DNA of 15,120 nt from JBCCQH01 sp039024435 (GCA_039024435.1 JBCCQH010000143.1:1-15120); one strand, 5' to 3'. Positions 6,121 to 13,830 are shown, counted from the first letter of the stretch. Numbers and translations are program-made. Notes: a model not told the origin generated them from the sequence alone.

Positions 6121-8103
6121 TCAGTTGCCCCGGGCAAAGAGGTAGCGCAATTCGTCCACGCGGTCATTCGTTTCCAGGCGGTTGAGGACTTCCTGGATCA
6201 TCGTGTCTTCCGGCACCATCAGGATATACTCCCGACAATGGGCGGCGGCTTTGTCGTAGAGGCCCGCTTCTAGCGCCGTGTGGACCCCCATCCGGTAGGC
6301 CATGTCCAGCGTGGGATAGCCGCGCTTGATCAATTCTTCCACATTTCTGTGGGCATCCGCCGACTCCCCGAGTCGAAAGTGGAGTTCGGTCAGGGCCAGC
6401 ACTTGCTCACTTTCCAGGTAAATGTGCCGGGCTGCTTCCACAAACGCCGCGCGGGTCGCCCGGAGGTCGCCGCTGTTGCTCCGATTCAGAATGATCGCCT
6501 GATCGAGCAGCAGTTCCCCAAATTTGAGATCGAACTCGGGCAGGGCGAAGGGACGCAACTCGTCGATGATCGCAGCCTTGCGGGCTAAATATTCTTCCAC
6601 CGGCAACTCGCTTTTGTTCAAGGCATAAAGAATGTAACGCCCCGAATGCAAATAGTAAGTTTTGAAGACGTATTTGCCTACACTTTCCAGCCTTTGCCAA
6701 TGCGCTTGTTTGCTGACATTAACGGTAAAGGCGGGGACTACGAGCAGACTGAGGCCCAGGGCGATGGGAAGCAGCGATTTGATCCAGGCATCGTCGGGAA
6801 ATTGCACTAGCAAAGCCGCCAGCAGGCCGAGGGAAACCGGCACCGCAATGAGGTACAAATCGAAGTCCATCGGCAAGGAGAACAAGGGATTGATCATGAA
6901 CAGCATCGCGGTGATCAGGGCCCAGGCAAGGGTGACAATCGCCAGTACCGGCGAGGACACGAGGATTTTGCGCTTCCCTCCCACCAGCGCGAACAGCCCG
7001 AACAACAGCGGAGGCGCCCCAAAGACCAGGACATTGAACAGGTCAAAGAGATGGTTAAAGCTCTGGACATTGTAGCGGTTCAAGGGTGGCGCCGGCGAAA
7101 ATATCGGCAGAAACAACCGGTCCAAGGTGTCAAAGTCGTCCAGAATCCGTGGATCCGCGTGGTCCTCCAACACGAAAAAGTACCCGATTAGCCCCAGCCC
7201 GAGCAGTGGGAGCAAAAGCGTGGTCGCCATGCCGCGGACCGTTTGCCACTTTGCCACCCAGGCGTATTTTCCCGCATAATGGTACAAAAACGCCAGCCCC
7301 ATCACCGGCAACAGCAGCAGAAACAGGGGATTGAACCGTTCGCCCAGCAACCACAGCGGAAGCAAGCTCCACAGGGCAAAGGTATTGTTCAGGTGGACCG
7401 CCCGCAGCAGTTGTTGCATCCACAGCCCCAACAGCAGAAACACCAGGGCGTAGCTCTCCAGGTGTCCCATGAAGACCAGCAGAATCGGACTGCCAAGCGC
7501 GGCAATGGCAAACAAGAGCCGCACCGGACCCGGCGCCAAAAAAGTCTGCCCAAACCGCAGCCAGGAAAGCACCCAGCCGAAGCCGCAGAGGGCCCCCACC
7601 AAGCGGTAGCCTTCCAGAATTGTCATTCCCCGCAGATACGCCACAGCATTGACCAGGAAAAATGCTCCCTCCCGCCCCTGATCCGGCCGCCATTCAAAGG
7701 AAAACAAGGCGCCCCAGAATCCAGCCGGTAAGTTTGTCACCGGATCATTGAGCACCCGATGGTAAGTCTCGGCGTTGCCGTAGTTGTCATCCACAATGGG
7801 AAACTGCCACAGCAACAGGGCGACGATCCCGGAAATGCCGAGCGCCACTGTCCACGACGTGGCGCCCCTGAGTTGCGGAAACGCATCAATCAGCCTAGCC
7901 AGATCCAGCACCAGGGGCAATACAATCAGCGCCAGTGCAAGCAGCAGGCCCCCCGTCGCCATCGCCGGTGAAACGTACGCGAAGTAGTGCGTCCCCCACC
8001 AGGCATCGGGAAACAGCGTCCCGAGCAAGTAGAACAACCATAGGCTTCCTCCCAGAGCGGGAAGGGCGTATTTGGCGGGGGTCGATGGAGATTCCGGCTT
8101 CAC
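6121..8103 (-). CDS. Polytopic membrane protein with C-terminal helical-repeat tail, possibly GT-C-like
   Basis: The product has 660 residues from a GTG start at 8103; the in-frame TGA two codons upstream rules out a longer product. The first segment (about residues 13-31) and many further hydrophobic stretches to about residue 460 suggest a dozen or so membrane helices. After the third is an acidic pair (Asp105-Asp106, in VDDNYGNAETYH), where GT-C glycosyltransferases carry their catalytic or metal-binding acid in the first large external loop. Further candidate polar sites are FMGHLESYALVF and the ERFNPLF loop. Residues about 462-660 are soluble and strongly helical, resembling TPR-like repeats. 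GT-C enzymes use lipid-linked sugar donors to modify envelope proteins or glycans. I do not recognise a named family, and the GT-C assignment is inference from topology. It could equally be a transporter-like or O-antigen-polymerase-like protein. Confidence 0.75.
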   Translation of the reverse strand: MKPESPSTPAKYALPALGGSLWLFYLLGTLFPDAWWGTHYFAYVSPAMATGGLLLALALIVLPLVLDLARLIDAFPQLRGATSWTVALGISGIVALLLWQFPIVDDNYGNAETYHRVLNDPVTNLPAGFWGALFSFEWRPDQGREGAFFLVNAVAYLRGMTILEGYRLVGALCGFGWVLSWLRFGQTFLAPGPVRLLFAIAALGSPILLVFMGHLESYALVFLLLGLWMQQLLRAVHLNNTFALWSLLPLWLLGERFNPLFLLLLPVMGLAFLYHYAGKYAWVAKWQTVRGMATTLLLPLLGLGLIGYFFVLEDHADPRILDDFDTLDRLFLPIFSPAPPLNRYNVQSFNHLFDLFNVLVFGAPPLLFGLFALVGGKRKILVSSPVLAIVTLAWALITAMLFMINPLFSLPMDFDLYLIAVPVSLGLLAALLVQFPDDAWIKSLLPIALGLSLLVVPAFTVNVSKQAHWQRLESVGKYVFKTYYLHSGRYILYALNKSELPVEEYLARKAAIIDELRPFALPEFDLKFGELLLDQAIILNRSNSGDLRATRAAFVEAARHIYLESEQVLALTELHFRLGESADAHRNVEELIKRGYPTLDMAYRMGVHTALEAGLYDKAAAHCREYILMVPEDTMIQEVLNRLETNDRVDELRYLFARGN

Positions 8104-8236
8104 AATTCAGGAGTTCGATTCGGCGGCAATCTAAACATTTTTCATCCCCCGGGAGTCTCACGCGGCGGAGCCAAGCGGACAATTCCTACCCCCAACGCAG
8201 AAATAGAGAGAGCACCGGGAGCGACAAAAAATTATT

Positions 8237-8269
8237 TTTGGGAAATGAGCGCCACGCTCGTTAAATTTA
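8237..8269 (+). promoter_or_regulatory. Candidate Bacteroidota-type promoter for tRNA-Val
   Basis: TTTG at 8237-8240 is followed after 21 bases by TAAATTTA at 8262-8269, which matches TAnnTTTG at seven of eight positions. The -7-like box ends 10 bases before the tRNA, the right distance for a start point just upstream of the 5' end. An overlapping exact match to TAnnTTTG (TATTTTTG, 8233-8240) has no -33 partner. Confidence 0.5.
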
Positions 8270-8279
8270 CCCTCTACTT

Positions 8280-8353
8280 GGGTTGTTAGCTCAGTTGGTT
8301 AGAGCGCTGTCTTCACACGGCAGAGGTCACTAGTTCGAATCTAGTACAACCCA
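8280..8353 (+). tRNA. trnV: tRNA-Val (anticodon CAC)
   Basis: A full cloverleaf can be folded by hand. The acceptor stem is GGGTTGT (8280-8286) with ACAACCC (8346-8352). The D-stem is GCTC/GAGC, the anticodon stem CTGTC/GGCAG (one G-T pair) around the loop TTCACAC, and the T-stem ACTAG/CTAGT around TTCGAAT. The loop gives anticodon CAC, reading GTG (valine). The discriminator is A at 8353. CCA is not encoded, since CTC follows, so it must be added enzymatically. Length is 74 nt. Confidence 0.95.
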
Positions 8354-8358
8354 CTCCC

Positions 8359-8389
8359 CCGCCGGGCCTTCCCGGCGGTTTTCTTTTTT
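8359..8389 (+). terminator. Intrinsic terminator of the tRNA gene
   Basis: CCGCCGGG (8359-8366), loop CCTT, then CCCGGCGG (8371-8378), followed directly by TTTTCTTTTTT. It starts 5 bases after the tRNA ends and marks the tRNA as its own transcription unit. Confidence 0.95.
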
Positions 8390-8643
8390 GGACCGCGCGA
8401 TTCCGGGTGCTACTTGCCCGGATTCGGATTCCAAAATAGACCTTTCTCCACAAGAGGATTGCGTTCGAAGCACCGAGAGTCCGCAAGTAGGACAAACTGA
8501 GGCTGAGCGCAAAGCCCTCTCCGAAGATCAAGTCCCGATAACAGGCGAAAGGTAGCGTCTATCCCCAGCGAGGTGGGCTTTCCGAAAAATGCGTTCTCCG
8601 TCTTCCGGGACAATAGATCTTGCCGGGGCAACGTTGAAAACGT
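8390..8643. other. Intergenic stretch after the tRNA, no supported gene
   Basis: These 254 bases hold no gene I can defend. A minus-strand frame of 79 codons (8410-8649) is open but lacks any recognisable family or signal peptide and overlaps the start of the next gene. No integrase remnant or repeat of the tRNA 3' end is visible, so there is no sign of an integrated element here. A short perfect dyad, ACGTTGAAAACGT (8631-8643), abuts the next start codon. Confidence 0.55.
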
Positions 8644-9162
8644 ATGCAACGCTTGGCCCGTTTTTTCCCGATTCTGTGGCTGTTCAGTGGTTTATGGGGA
8701 GCACTGCCCGCCCAGGACAATCTGTATCTGGAGCATCCAGGGCGGCTGAAACGAATCCAGATTCTGCCGGGGGATTCGGTTCGGTTGCAAATCTCCGGGG
8801 AGGATTTTACCTACGGTGCTCGCATCCGGGGAGCACGGGATCCTTGGATCTTTTTTGGGCGGGACAGCCTCAAAATCACTGACGTCGACGCCCTTTTGCG
8901 TCGGCCGGCACCGGGGGCGCGCTATTGGATCGCGATGCTGCAGATCGCGGCTACGATGAGCGCACTTATCTTTCCGGTTATGATCCTGCTGAACCGCACG
9001 GCGGTGACCGGCTACGAGCGCGAAGACCTCAATCAGATATTGGCGATTGTGGGGGGTGCGGTGGTAGTCAAATTGCTGTTGCGAACCCAGCGCTGGCGAA
9101 AATATCGACTGAAGCGAAAAAAATGGCGTCTGCGGGTGCGAACGCCAATTGAAAAGCTGTGA
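8644..9162 (+). CDS. Small exported/membrane protein of unknown function
   Basis: The product has 172 residues. Residues 1-24 form a signal peptide or N-terminal anchor ending near ALPAQ. Residues about 30-90 make a small beta-rich domain around RIQILPGDSVRLQISGEDF and WIFFGRDSLKITDVD, a pattern I know only from unnamed Bacteroidota proteins. Two hydrophobic segments follow (about 95-116 and 131-146). The tail is very basic (QRWRKYRLKRKKWRLRVR) and should face the cytoplasm. The start is chosen because the signal peptide follows immediately. The last codons (RTPIEKL) coincide with a partial copy of the intergenic repeat word found near 2945 and 3089. No function can be assigned. A role in envelope maintenance is only a guess. 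Confidence 0.75.
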   Translation: MQRLARFFPILWLFSGLWGALPAQDNLYLEHPGRLKRIQILPGDSVRLQISGEDFTYGARIRGARDPWIFFGRDSLKITDVDALLRRPAPGARYWIAMLQIAATMSALIFPVMILLNRTAVTGYEREDLNQILAIVGGAVVVKLLLRTQRWRKYRLKRKKWRLRVRTPIEKL

Positions 9163-9174
9163 ACAAGTTGCTCG

Positions 9175-9194
9175 AAGCGTACTGAATCGCTTTT
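9175..9194 (+). terminator. Weak candidate terminator
   Basis: AAGCG (9175-9179) pairs with CGCTT (9188-9192) around an 8-base loop and runs into TTTT at 9191-9194. The stem is only 5 bp. It sits between two convergent genes, where a terminator is expected. Confidence 0.25.
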
Positions 9195-9213
9195 CCAGTA
9201 TTATGGGTAGGTT

Positions 9214-9432
9214 TCAGCGCCGGATCACGACTATGTTGCGGCGGACCGGGCGCGGGTGGACGACGCGGACGGTGCGCTGAACCGGTCGGGGTTTGACGAC
9301 GACGGGACCGCGGGCCGGGGCCACCCGAACTGCGCAGCCGGACAAGGACAGTGCTGCCGTGATTACAGTAGCGAGCAGAGCCGATTTCAAGACAGTTTTG
9401 GCGTTGATTTTCATGGTCTTGGGAGTTTTCAT
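9214..9432 (-). CDS. Small basic, proline/arginine-rich lipoprotein
   Basis: The product has 72 residues from ATG 9432, or 66 from the second Met at residue 7. A hydrophobic stretch ends in a lipobox, Leu30-Ser-Gly-Cys33, predicting lipidation at Cys33. The mature part of only about 40 residues is rich in Val, Pro and Arg, with PRPVQRTVRVVHPRPVRR as a near-repeat and a very high positive charge. It should be tethered to the inner or outer membrane and could bind peptidoglycan, LPS or nucleic acid by charge. That is inference. The signal peptide and lipobox argue that it is real despite its size. It converges on the 172-residue membrane protein gene. Confidence 0.6.
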   Translation of the reverse strand: MKTPKTMKINAKTVLKSALLATVITAALSLSGCAVRVAPARGPVVVKPRPVQRTVRVVHPRPVRRNIVVIRR

Positions 9433-9572
9433 ATTCAGTTTTGGTCAAAGTTGAGTTGGTCCCGCGCGGGCGGGAGTTGTTCCAGGTTGGCAAGTTTTGT
9501 GGTGGCGGTGGCGGAACCCCGATTGGTCCCGCGTTGCGATTTGGTCCTTTGACCGGGAGAGGGTGGGAAGGT

Positions 9573-9788
9573 TTAATCGCGCGGGAGGATTTTTTTAGTG
9601 AACTTCATTTTTGCAGAAATGCAAGAACTCAGAGAAGGATACCCGAAGCCCAAAATCATGTAATAGTTGTTTGCCCGGGCTTCATCGGCCACCGCCACAC
9701 GGGAATATTGCGGCAACAGGACTTTCAGCCAATTGGGATATACTTTTGGCTCAGTCCGCTTGCCTTCCAACAAAAAGTAGAGGTTCAT
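9573..9788 (-). pseudogene. Truncated TOPRIM-like partner of the adjacent ATPase
   Basis: The ATG at 9788 overlaps the ATPase stop in an ATGA arrangement, a strong sign of translational coupling. The frame stops after 71 residues. The N-terminus MNLYFLLEGKRTEPKVYPNW has the hydrophobic strand plus EGKxTE pattern (Glu8, Gly9, Thr12, Glu13) that opens TOPRIM nuclease-like domains such as those in RloB-, OLD- or PARIS-type partners of ATPases. The later acidic motifs of such domains (DxD) are absent. After GYPSL at about residue 54 the sequence loses family character and runs into the upstream region of the lipoprotein gene. I read it as a gene that lost its 3' part. The family assignment is from motif memory. 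A genuine short protein is the alternative. Confidence 0.55.
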
Positions 9789-10942
9789 CGCAGCTCGATT
9801 CCGGTTCGATATTGCTCCAAATTGATCAATTGCAGGAAAGCATCGTGCTTCGATTTTCCCAAGCTCAGTTCACTTGCATCGCGGGCAAAAACCTTGCCGG
9901 CCTGACGGGTGATCAGTTTCCAGTGGTCGAAAGAAATATTGTTGATGATGTAGGGATGGTGACTGGTAATGATGAACTGCAAATCGCGATCTGCACTCAG
10001 CAACTCCATCGTCAAGTCATTGATGCAGTTGATCCCGAGGCTGTTTTCGAATTCGTCGATCAGAACTACCGTCCCATCCGAACAAAGGAAGAGTTCTGAG
10101 AGGTGCATCAAGGTTCGGTACATCCCCGAAGAAACCCGGGTTTGCGGTATCCAGCGGTCAATCCCCTCCTCTTTAATCTGTAATACTGGCTGCTCTCGGA
10201 GTAGAGCCGGGATATTGTTCAATTCCTCTTTTTCCAGAGGAGCATAGCGCAGATCGGTAACAATTGGGAAGATATCAATGAAGGTATTGCGTATACTTTC
10301 AAATACAGGAAATCTATTTTTGTAACAAACGAATAATTTCGACCGGATATTTTCATTACTTTCTCGCAATGAATCGAGGTCTAAATATTCACTGACTAGT
10401 CTCTTTGGATCTAGCTCAAATAGAAATAACAAACTACTAATAGATTGGGGATCAAACGACTTACTGTAAAAGATTCGGGAGAATCCTCTACATGCTGGTT
10501 TGATGTCATCTTCCTCCCTAAACAATGACAGTATACTCTCGGTGGAGGAAAGCTTGGGCGTTTTGGTTCCGTGAAATTTCACTTCTTCCTTGGTGCGCGA
10601 TACCAAGACTTGACCATTTAATCGCAACTCCTCGTACCCCAGAGCCACCTCCTTAGCTTCATCGATTTTGGCCCTTTCATCCAACTTGAATTCGGGACTG
10701 ACCGTCTCAAATTCTCCTCTCCACCAATACTCTTTCCCCGGACCGGATTCAAAGCTGATTTCCCATTTTACTCCATTCAAAGAATCTCCTCCGACTACCT
10801 TCTTTAGCCCCCAAATTGCTTGCAGTATCCGAGTTTTCCCGACCCCTGAGGCTCCCACCAACAAGTTAAACGGCTTGAAAGTGATGCTTTCAATCGACCA
10901 ATCAACCTTTTTATCGTGGTACGACAATTCAATTATCTTCAT
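9785..10942 (-). CDS. AAA/ABC-type ATPase of OLD/RloA/AriA style (likely defence)
   Basis: The product has 385 residues from ATG 10942. Thirty-five further in-frame codons upstream are rejected because the conserved strand MKIIELSYHD begins here. Walker A is GASGVGKT (30-37). An ABC-signature-like SSGMYRTL is at about 271-278, Walker B is VVLIDEFEN with Asp296-Glu297, and the switch region is SHHP (327-330). The order and spacing match single-domain SMC/ABC-like ATPases of the AAA_15/AAA_21 type, which usually work with a nuclease or toxin partner against phage. The gene overlaps a truncated TOPRIM-like gene by 4 bases. Base composition is clearly lower in GC than the neighbours (18 of 60 GC at 10261-10320 against 38 of 60 at 12121-12180 in priA), which suggests horizontal acquisition. 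The exact system is not determined. Confidence 0.85.
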   Translation of the reverse strand: MKIIELSYHDKKVDWSIESITFKPFNLLVGASGVGKTRILQAIWGLKKVVGGDSLNGVKWEISFESGPGKEYWWRGEFETVSPEFKLDERAKIDEAKEVALGYEELRLNGQVLVSRTKEEVKFHGTKTPKLSSTESILSLFREEDDIKPACRGFSRIFYSKSFDPQSISSLLFLFELDPKRLVSEYLDLDSLRESNENIRSKLFVCYKNRFPVFESIRNTFIDIFPIVTDLRYAPLEKEELNNIPALLREQPVLQIKEEGIDRWIPQTRVSSGMYRTLMHLSELFLCSDGTVVLIDEFENSLGINCINDLTMELLSADRDLQFIITSHHPYIINNISFDHWKLITRQAGKVFARDASELSLGKSKHDAFLQLINLEQYRTGIELR

Positions 10943-10970
10943 AACGGCTAAAGTTGTAGGGTAAAGAGAA

Positions 10971-11123
10971 TTAATTGGCGGAGGGAGATTCAAAAGCATT
11001 TCCGTCGACGTACTTCCCCTCGGACAATTCCCCCTCGAAGACAGCAAAAAACTGATTGGTGAAACTTGAGAACGCGGATTTTTCGTCCAACCGGGCTCCC
11101 TTGGCCGTTCTTAGACTCGATGA
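10971..11123 (-). pseudogene. Coding-looking fragment without a start, upstream of the ATPase
   Basis: A 50-codon frame closed by TAA (10971-10973) and by an in-frame TGA at 11124-11126 contains no ATG. It nevertheless reads like real protein: LDEKSAFSSFTNQFFAVFEG followed by a stretch ending NAFESPSAN. The end is faintly like the SPSA-type C-terminal motif of DUF4357-class domains, but I could not test this. It lies 28 bases upstream of the ATPase start on the same strand and may be the 3' scrap of an upstream gene of the same island. A chance open frame is possible. Confidence 0.3.
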
Positions 11124-11194
11124 TCAATCAGAAAATAGCCGCCAGATCCGCTGCGGGACGGTAAGAAAACCACAAAAGTGAACCGGAGCCGCGC

Positions 11195-13654
11195 TCACAT
11201 CGGATCGACATCCACCAGGATCCGCAGGGTCTTCTTGGGGGCGTGTTTGTAATAAAACGCGATCCGCTCCGCCAATACTTTTCGGACCTTGCCGACCGAA
11301 GCATTCCGCGGCAGTTTCAGCATCGCAATTTGCCGGTACTCGTTGCGCAGCCGGGTGACCATGGGGTACTCCGGACCGAGCAGGGTCCGACCAAAAGTCG
11401 GCAATAAAATGTTCCGCAATCCTTCGGCTTGCGTCTCCAAAAACAACTGATTTTTGTGCCGCAATTCTAGGCGGATGACCCGCGTGTAGGGCGGATAGTC
11501 GAGCGCCTTGCGGTTGGGCATTTCCAGGTCAAAAAAGTGCGTGTAAGGCTGTTGCAGCAACTTCAGCACCGGATTGTCCGGCATAAAGGTCTGGATCAAA
11601 ACCTGGCCCTTTTTCTGCGCCCGCCCCGCCCGGCCACTCACCTGGGTCAGCAATTGGTAGGCCCGCTCGTAGGCCCGGAAATCAGCGAAGTTCAGCATGA
11701 GATCGGCTTCGATCACCCCTACCAAAGTCACATTTTCAAAATCCAGTCCCTTTGAGACCATCTGCGTCCCGACCAATATATCGATCTCGTGCTTCTCAAA
11801 GCTGCGGATCAGCTTGAGAAAGCCATTTCGGCTGCGCGTGGTGTCCAGGTCCATCCGGGCGATGCGCGCCTCGGGAAACAGCGCTTTGAGTTCTTCCTCG
11901 ATGCGCTCAGTGCCGATCCCCTGCTGTTTGAGGTCGTAACTGCCGCACTTCTCACACTGGGCAAATTCATGGTCGGTATACCCGCAATAGTGACAGCGCA
12001 ATTGGCCTTTCGCCTTGTGGTAGGTCAGTGAGATGTCGCAGTTGATGCAGCGGGGCACGTGGCCACAATTCATGCAGGTGAGCCAGGGGACAAATCCGCG
12101 GCGGTTTTGGAAGAGAATGGCCTGTTCGCGGCGTTCCAGGGTGCGGCGCACTGCATCCAGCAAGGGTTGCGAAAAATGCCCTTGTCCAAGGCGCTTTTTG
12201 CGCTGCTCCCGCATGTCCACAATCGCGATCTGCGGCAATTCTGACTTGACCGCACGGTTGTGGATCGTCGCCAGGGCGTATTTCTTCAGGCTGGCATTTT
12301 GGAAGCTCTCAAATGAAGGCGTCGCCGATCCCAGCAGCACGCGGCACGCCAACAGATGCGCGCAGTACACCGCAATGTCCCGGGCATTGTAGCGCGGATT
12401 GGGCTCATTTTGCTTGAAGGAATGGTCGTGCTCCTCGTCCACCACGATCAGGCCCAGCTTCGCAAAGGGCAGAAAAATTGCCGAGCGCACCCCGATTACA
12501 ATCGCGTAGTCCCCCACGAGGACCTTTTGCCAGATCTCCACCCGCTCATTGTCATTGAAGCGGCTGTGGTAGACCCCGACTTTTTCCCCGAATTCGCTTT
12601 TGATCTTGTCGATGATCTGCTGGGTCAGAGCGATTTCCGGCAAGAGATACAGGACCTCCTCCCCCCGGTCCAGGGCCTCCCGGATCAACTCAATGTAAAG
12701 GTGGGTTTTGCCGCTGCCCGTCACCCCGTGGAGCAGTACCGGGCGATTGGGTTCGCTGACAAACGAAGCCTGGATCTTCTCCAGCGCTGTGACCTGCTCG
12801 GCGTTCAGCTCGATGTCCTTCTTGTTTTCGCGGTACTGCAAGCGCGCCACGCGGTCCACCGGCACGTCGATTTCCAGCAAAATGCCCTTCTTGATCAGTC
12901 CCTTGATCCCACTGTCGCTCCCGTCGATGCGTTTGCGCAGCGCTTTCTTTGCGAGGGGCTCTTTTTTGAACCAACTTTCGACGACCAGCATCAGCACCTC
13001 TTCCTGCCGGGGCGCATTGCCGACCATGCCAAAAGCGCCGTGCAGCGCCTCTTCGTCCTGCCACTCCGGGGCCAATTCAACGTACTTTTCGGTTTTGGGC
13101 TTGTAGCCGTCCTTGAGGCGATGTACGATCCGCACCAAGCCCCGGGCCTCCATGTTGCGCAACCGCGGCAATGGTCCGGCGATGTTCCAGATCTGCCCCA
13201 CTTCGGGCACCGTCATCCAGGGCCGCCCCCGCAAAATCGACAGCAGATCGTACTCCGGCGGGGTCAATTCCAACTCTTCCCAGCCCGGCACCTGAGCTGA
13301 CTCAACGGTCACTTCGCTCTCCAGCTTGAGCCCCGCCGGCAAGGAGGCCTTTAGCACCTCTCCTTCCGTGCAGAAATAGTAGTAGGCGATCCATTCGAAG
13401 AGCTGCAACTGCAGGGGGCGCAAAACCGGACGGTCATCGGGAAAATCATCCACCTGCTTCAATTTGCGCAGCACTGCGTCTTCCGATTCTTCCCGCAGCG
13501 ATTTGATCACTCCCGTGTACATTTTGTTGCGGCCAAAAGTTACCAACGCCCGCATTCCCACCTCAGCCCGTTCTTCGAGCGCGGGCGGAACCAGGTAGTC
13601 AAAATTTGACTTAACGGGAACCGGTAGGATGATTTTTGCAATGACCAAGGGCAA
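11195..13654 (-). CDS. priA: Primosomal replication restart helicase PriA
   Basis: The product is a full-length 819-residue PriA. It is the 3'-to-5' DNA helicase that recognises stalled forks and loads the replicative helicase. The N-terminal 3'BD-like domain opens with VIAKIILPVPVKSNFDY. Walker A is GVTGSGKT (310-317) and the DEAH-type box is DEEH (406-409). Eight zinc-binding cysteines fall at 527, 530, 536, 539, 554, 557, 567 and 570. Motif V is GTQMVSKGLDF (from 629) and motif VI is QVSGRAGR (from 671). All expected catalytic features are present. No ATG starts the frame: an in-frame TGA lies just upstream, leaving TTG at 13654 or TTG at 13648. The latter has AGGA six bases ahead of it and may be the true start. 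The gene is alone, transcribed divergently from the SUMF1-like gene. Confidence 0.95.
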   Translation of the reverse strand: MPLVIAKIILPVPVKSNFDYLVPPALEERAEVGMRALVTFGRNKMYTGVIKSLREESEDAVLRKLKQVDDFPDDRPVLRPLQLQLFEWIAYYYFCTEGEVLKASLPAGLKLESEVTVESAQVPGWEELELTPPEYDLLSILRGRPWMTVPEVGQIWNIAGPLPRLRNMEARGLVRIVHRLKDGYKPKTEKYVELAPEWQDEEALHGAFGMVGNAPRQEEVLMLVVESWFKKEPLAKKALRKRIDGSDSGIKGLIKKGILLEIDVPVDRVARLQYRENKKDIELNAEQVTALEKIQASFVSEPNRPVLLHGVTGSGKTHLYIELIREALDRGEEVLYLLPEIALTQQIIDKIKSEFGEKVGVYHSRFNDNERVEIWQKVLVGDYAIVIGVRSAIFLPFAKLGLIVVDEEHDHSFKQNEPNPRYNARDIAVYCAHLLACRVLLGSATPSFESFQNASLKKYALATIHNRAVKSELPQIAIVDMREQRKKRLGQGHFSQPLLDAVRRTLERREQAILFQNRRGFVPWLTCMNCGHVPRCINCDISLTYHKAKGQLRCHYCGYTDHEFAQCEKCGSYDLKQQGIGTERIEEELKALFPEARIARMDLDTTRSRNGFLKLIRSFEKHEIDILVGTQMVSKGLDFENVTLVGVIEADLMLNFADFRAYERAYQLLTQVSGRAGRAQKKGQVLIQTFMPDNPVLKLLQQPYTHFFDLEMPNRKALDYPPYTRVIRLELRHKNQLFLETQAEGLRNILLPTFGRTLLGPEYPMVTRLRNEYRQIAMLKLPRNASVGKVRKVLAERIAFYYKHAPKKTLRILVDVDPM

Positions 13655-13830
13655 TCCTCATTTAGGTGATACCGGCTGCCAAAGCTCCGGGCACTGCAAA
13701 ATAAAGGAATTCGGAGGAATGCACCGCGGCATTTGCACACACGGTTGGATCCGCGGTCAGTGGGACAAGCTGTTACCCCGCCGCGTTTGTCTACTTAGAA
13801 CGATCATCGTCCCACAAACTACTTTTATTC

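Noticed and set aside
8313..8531. 72-codon minus-strand frame ending in GCTRFELVTSAV
   Set aside because: The end is the antisense translation of the tRNA-Val gene, a well-known false protein signature.
8280..8643. tRNA-anchored integrated element
   Set aside because: No integrase gene and no second copy of the tRNA 3' end in the window.
8410..8649. 79-codon minus-strand frame after the tRNA
   Set aside because: No start context, no recognisable domain, and it overlaps the start of a better-supported plus-strand gene.
12356..13300. 314-codon plus-strand frame
   Set aside because: Antisense to priA, which has all its conserved motifs intact on the minus strand.
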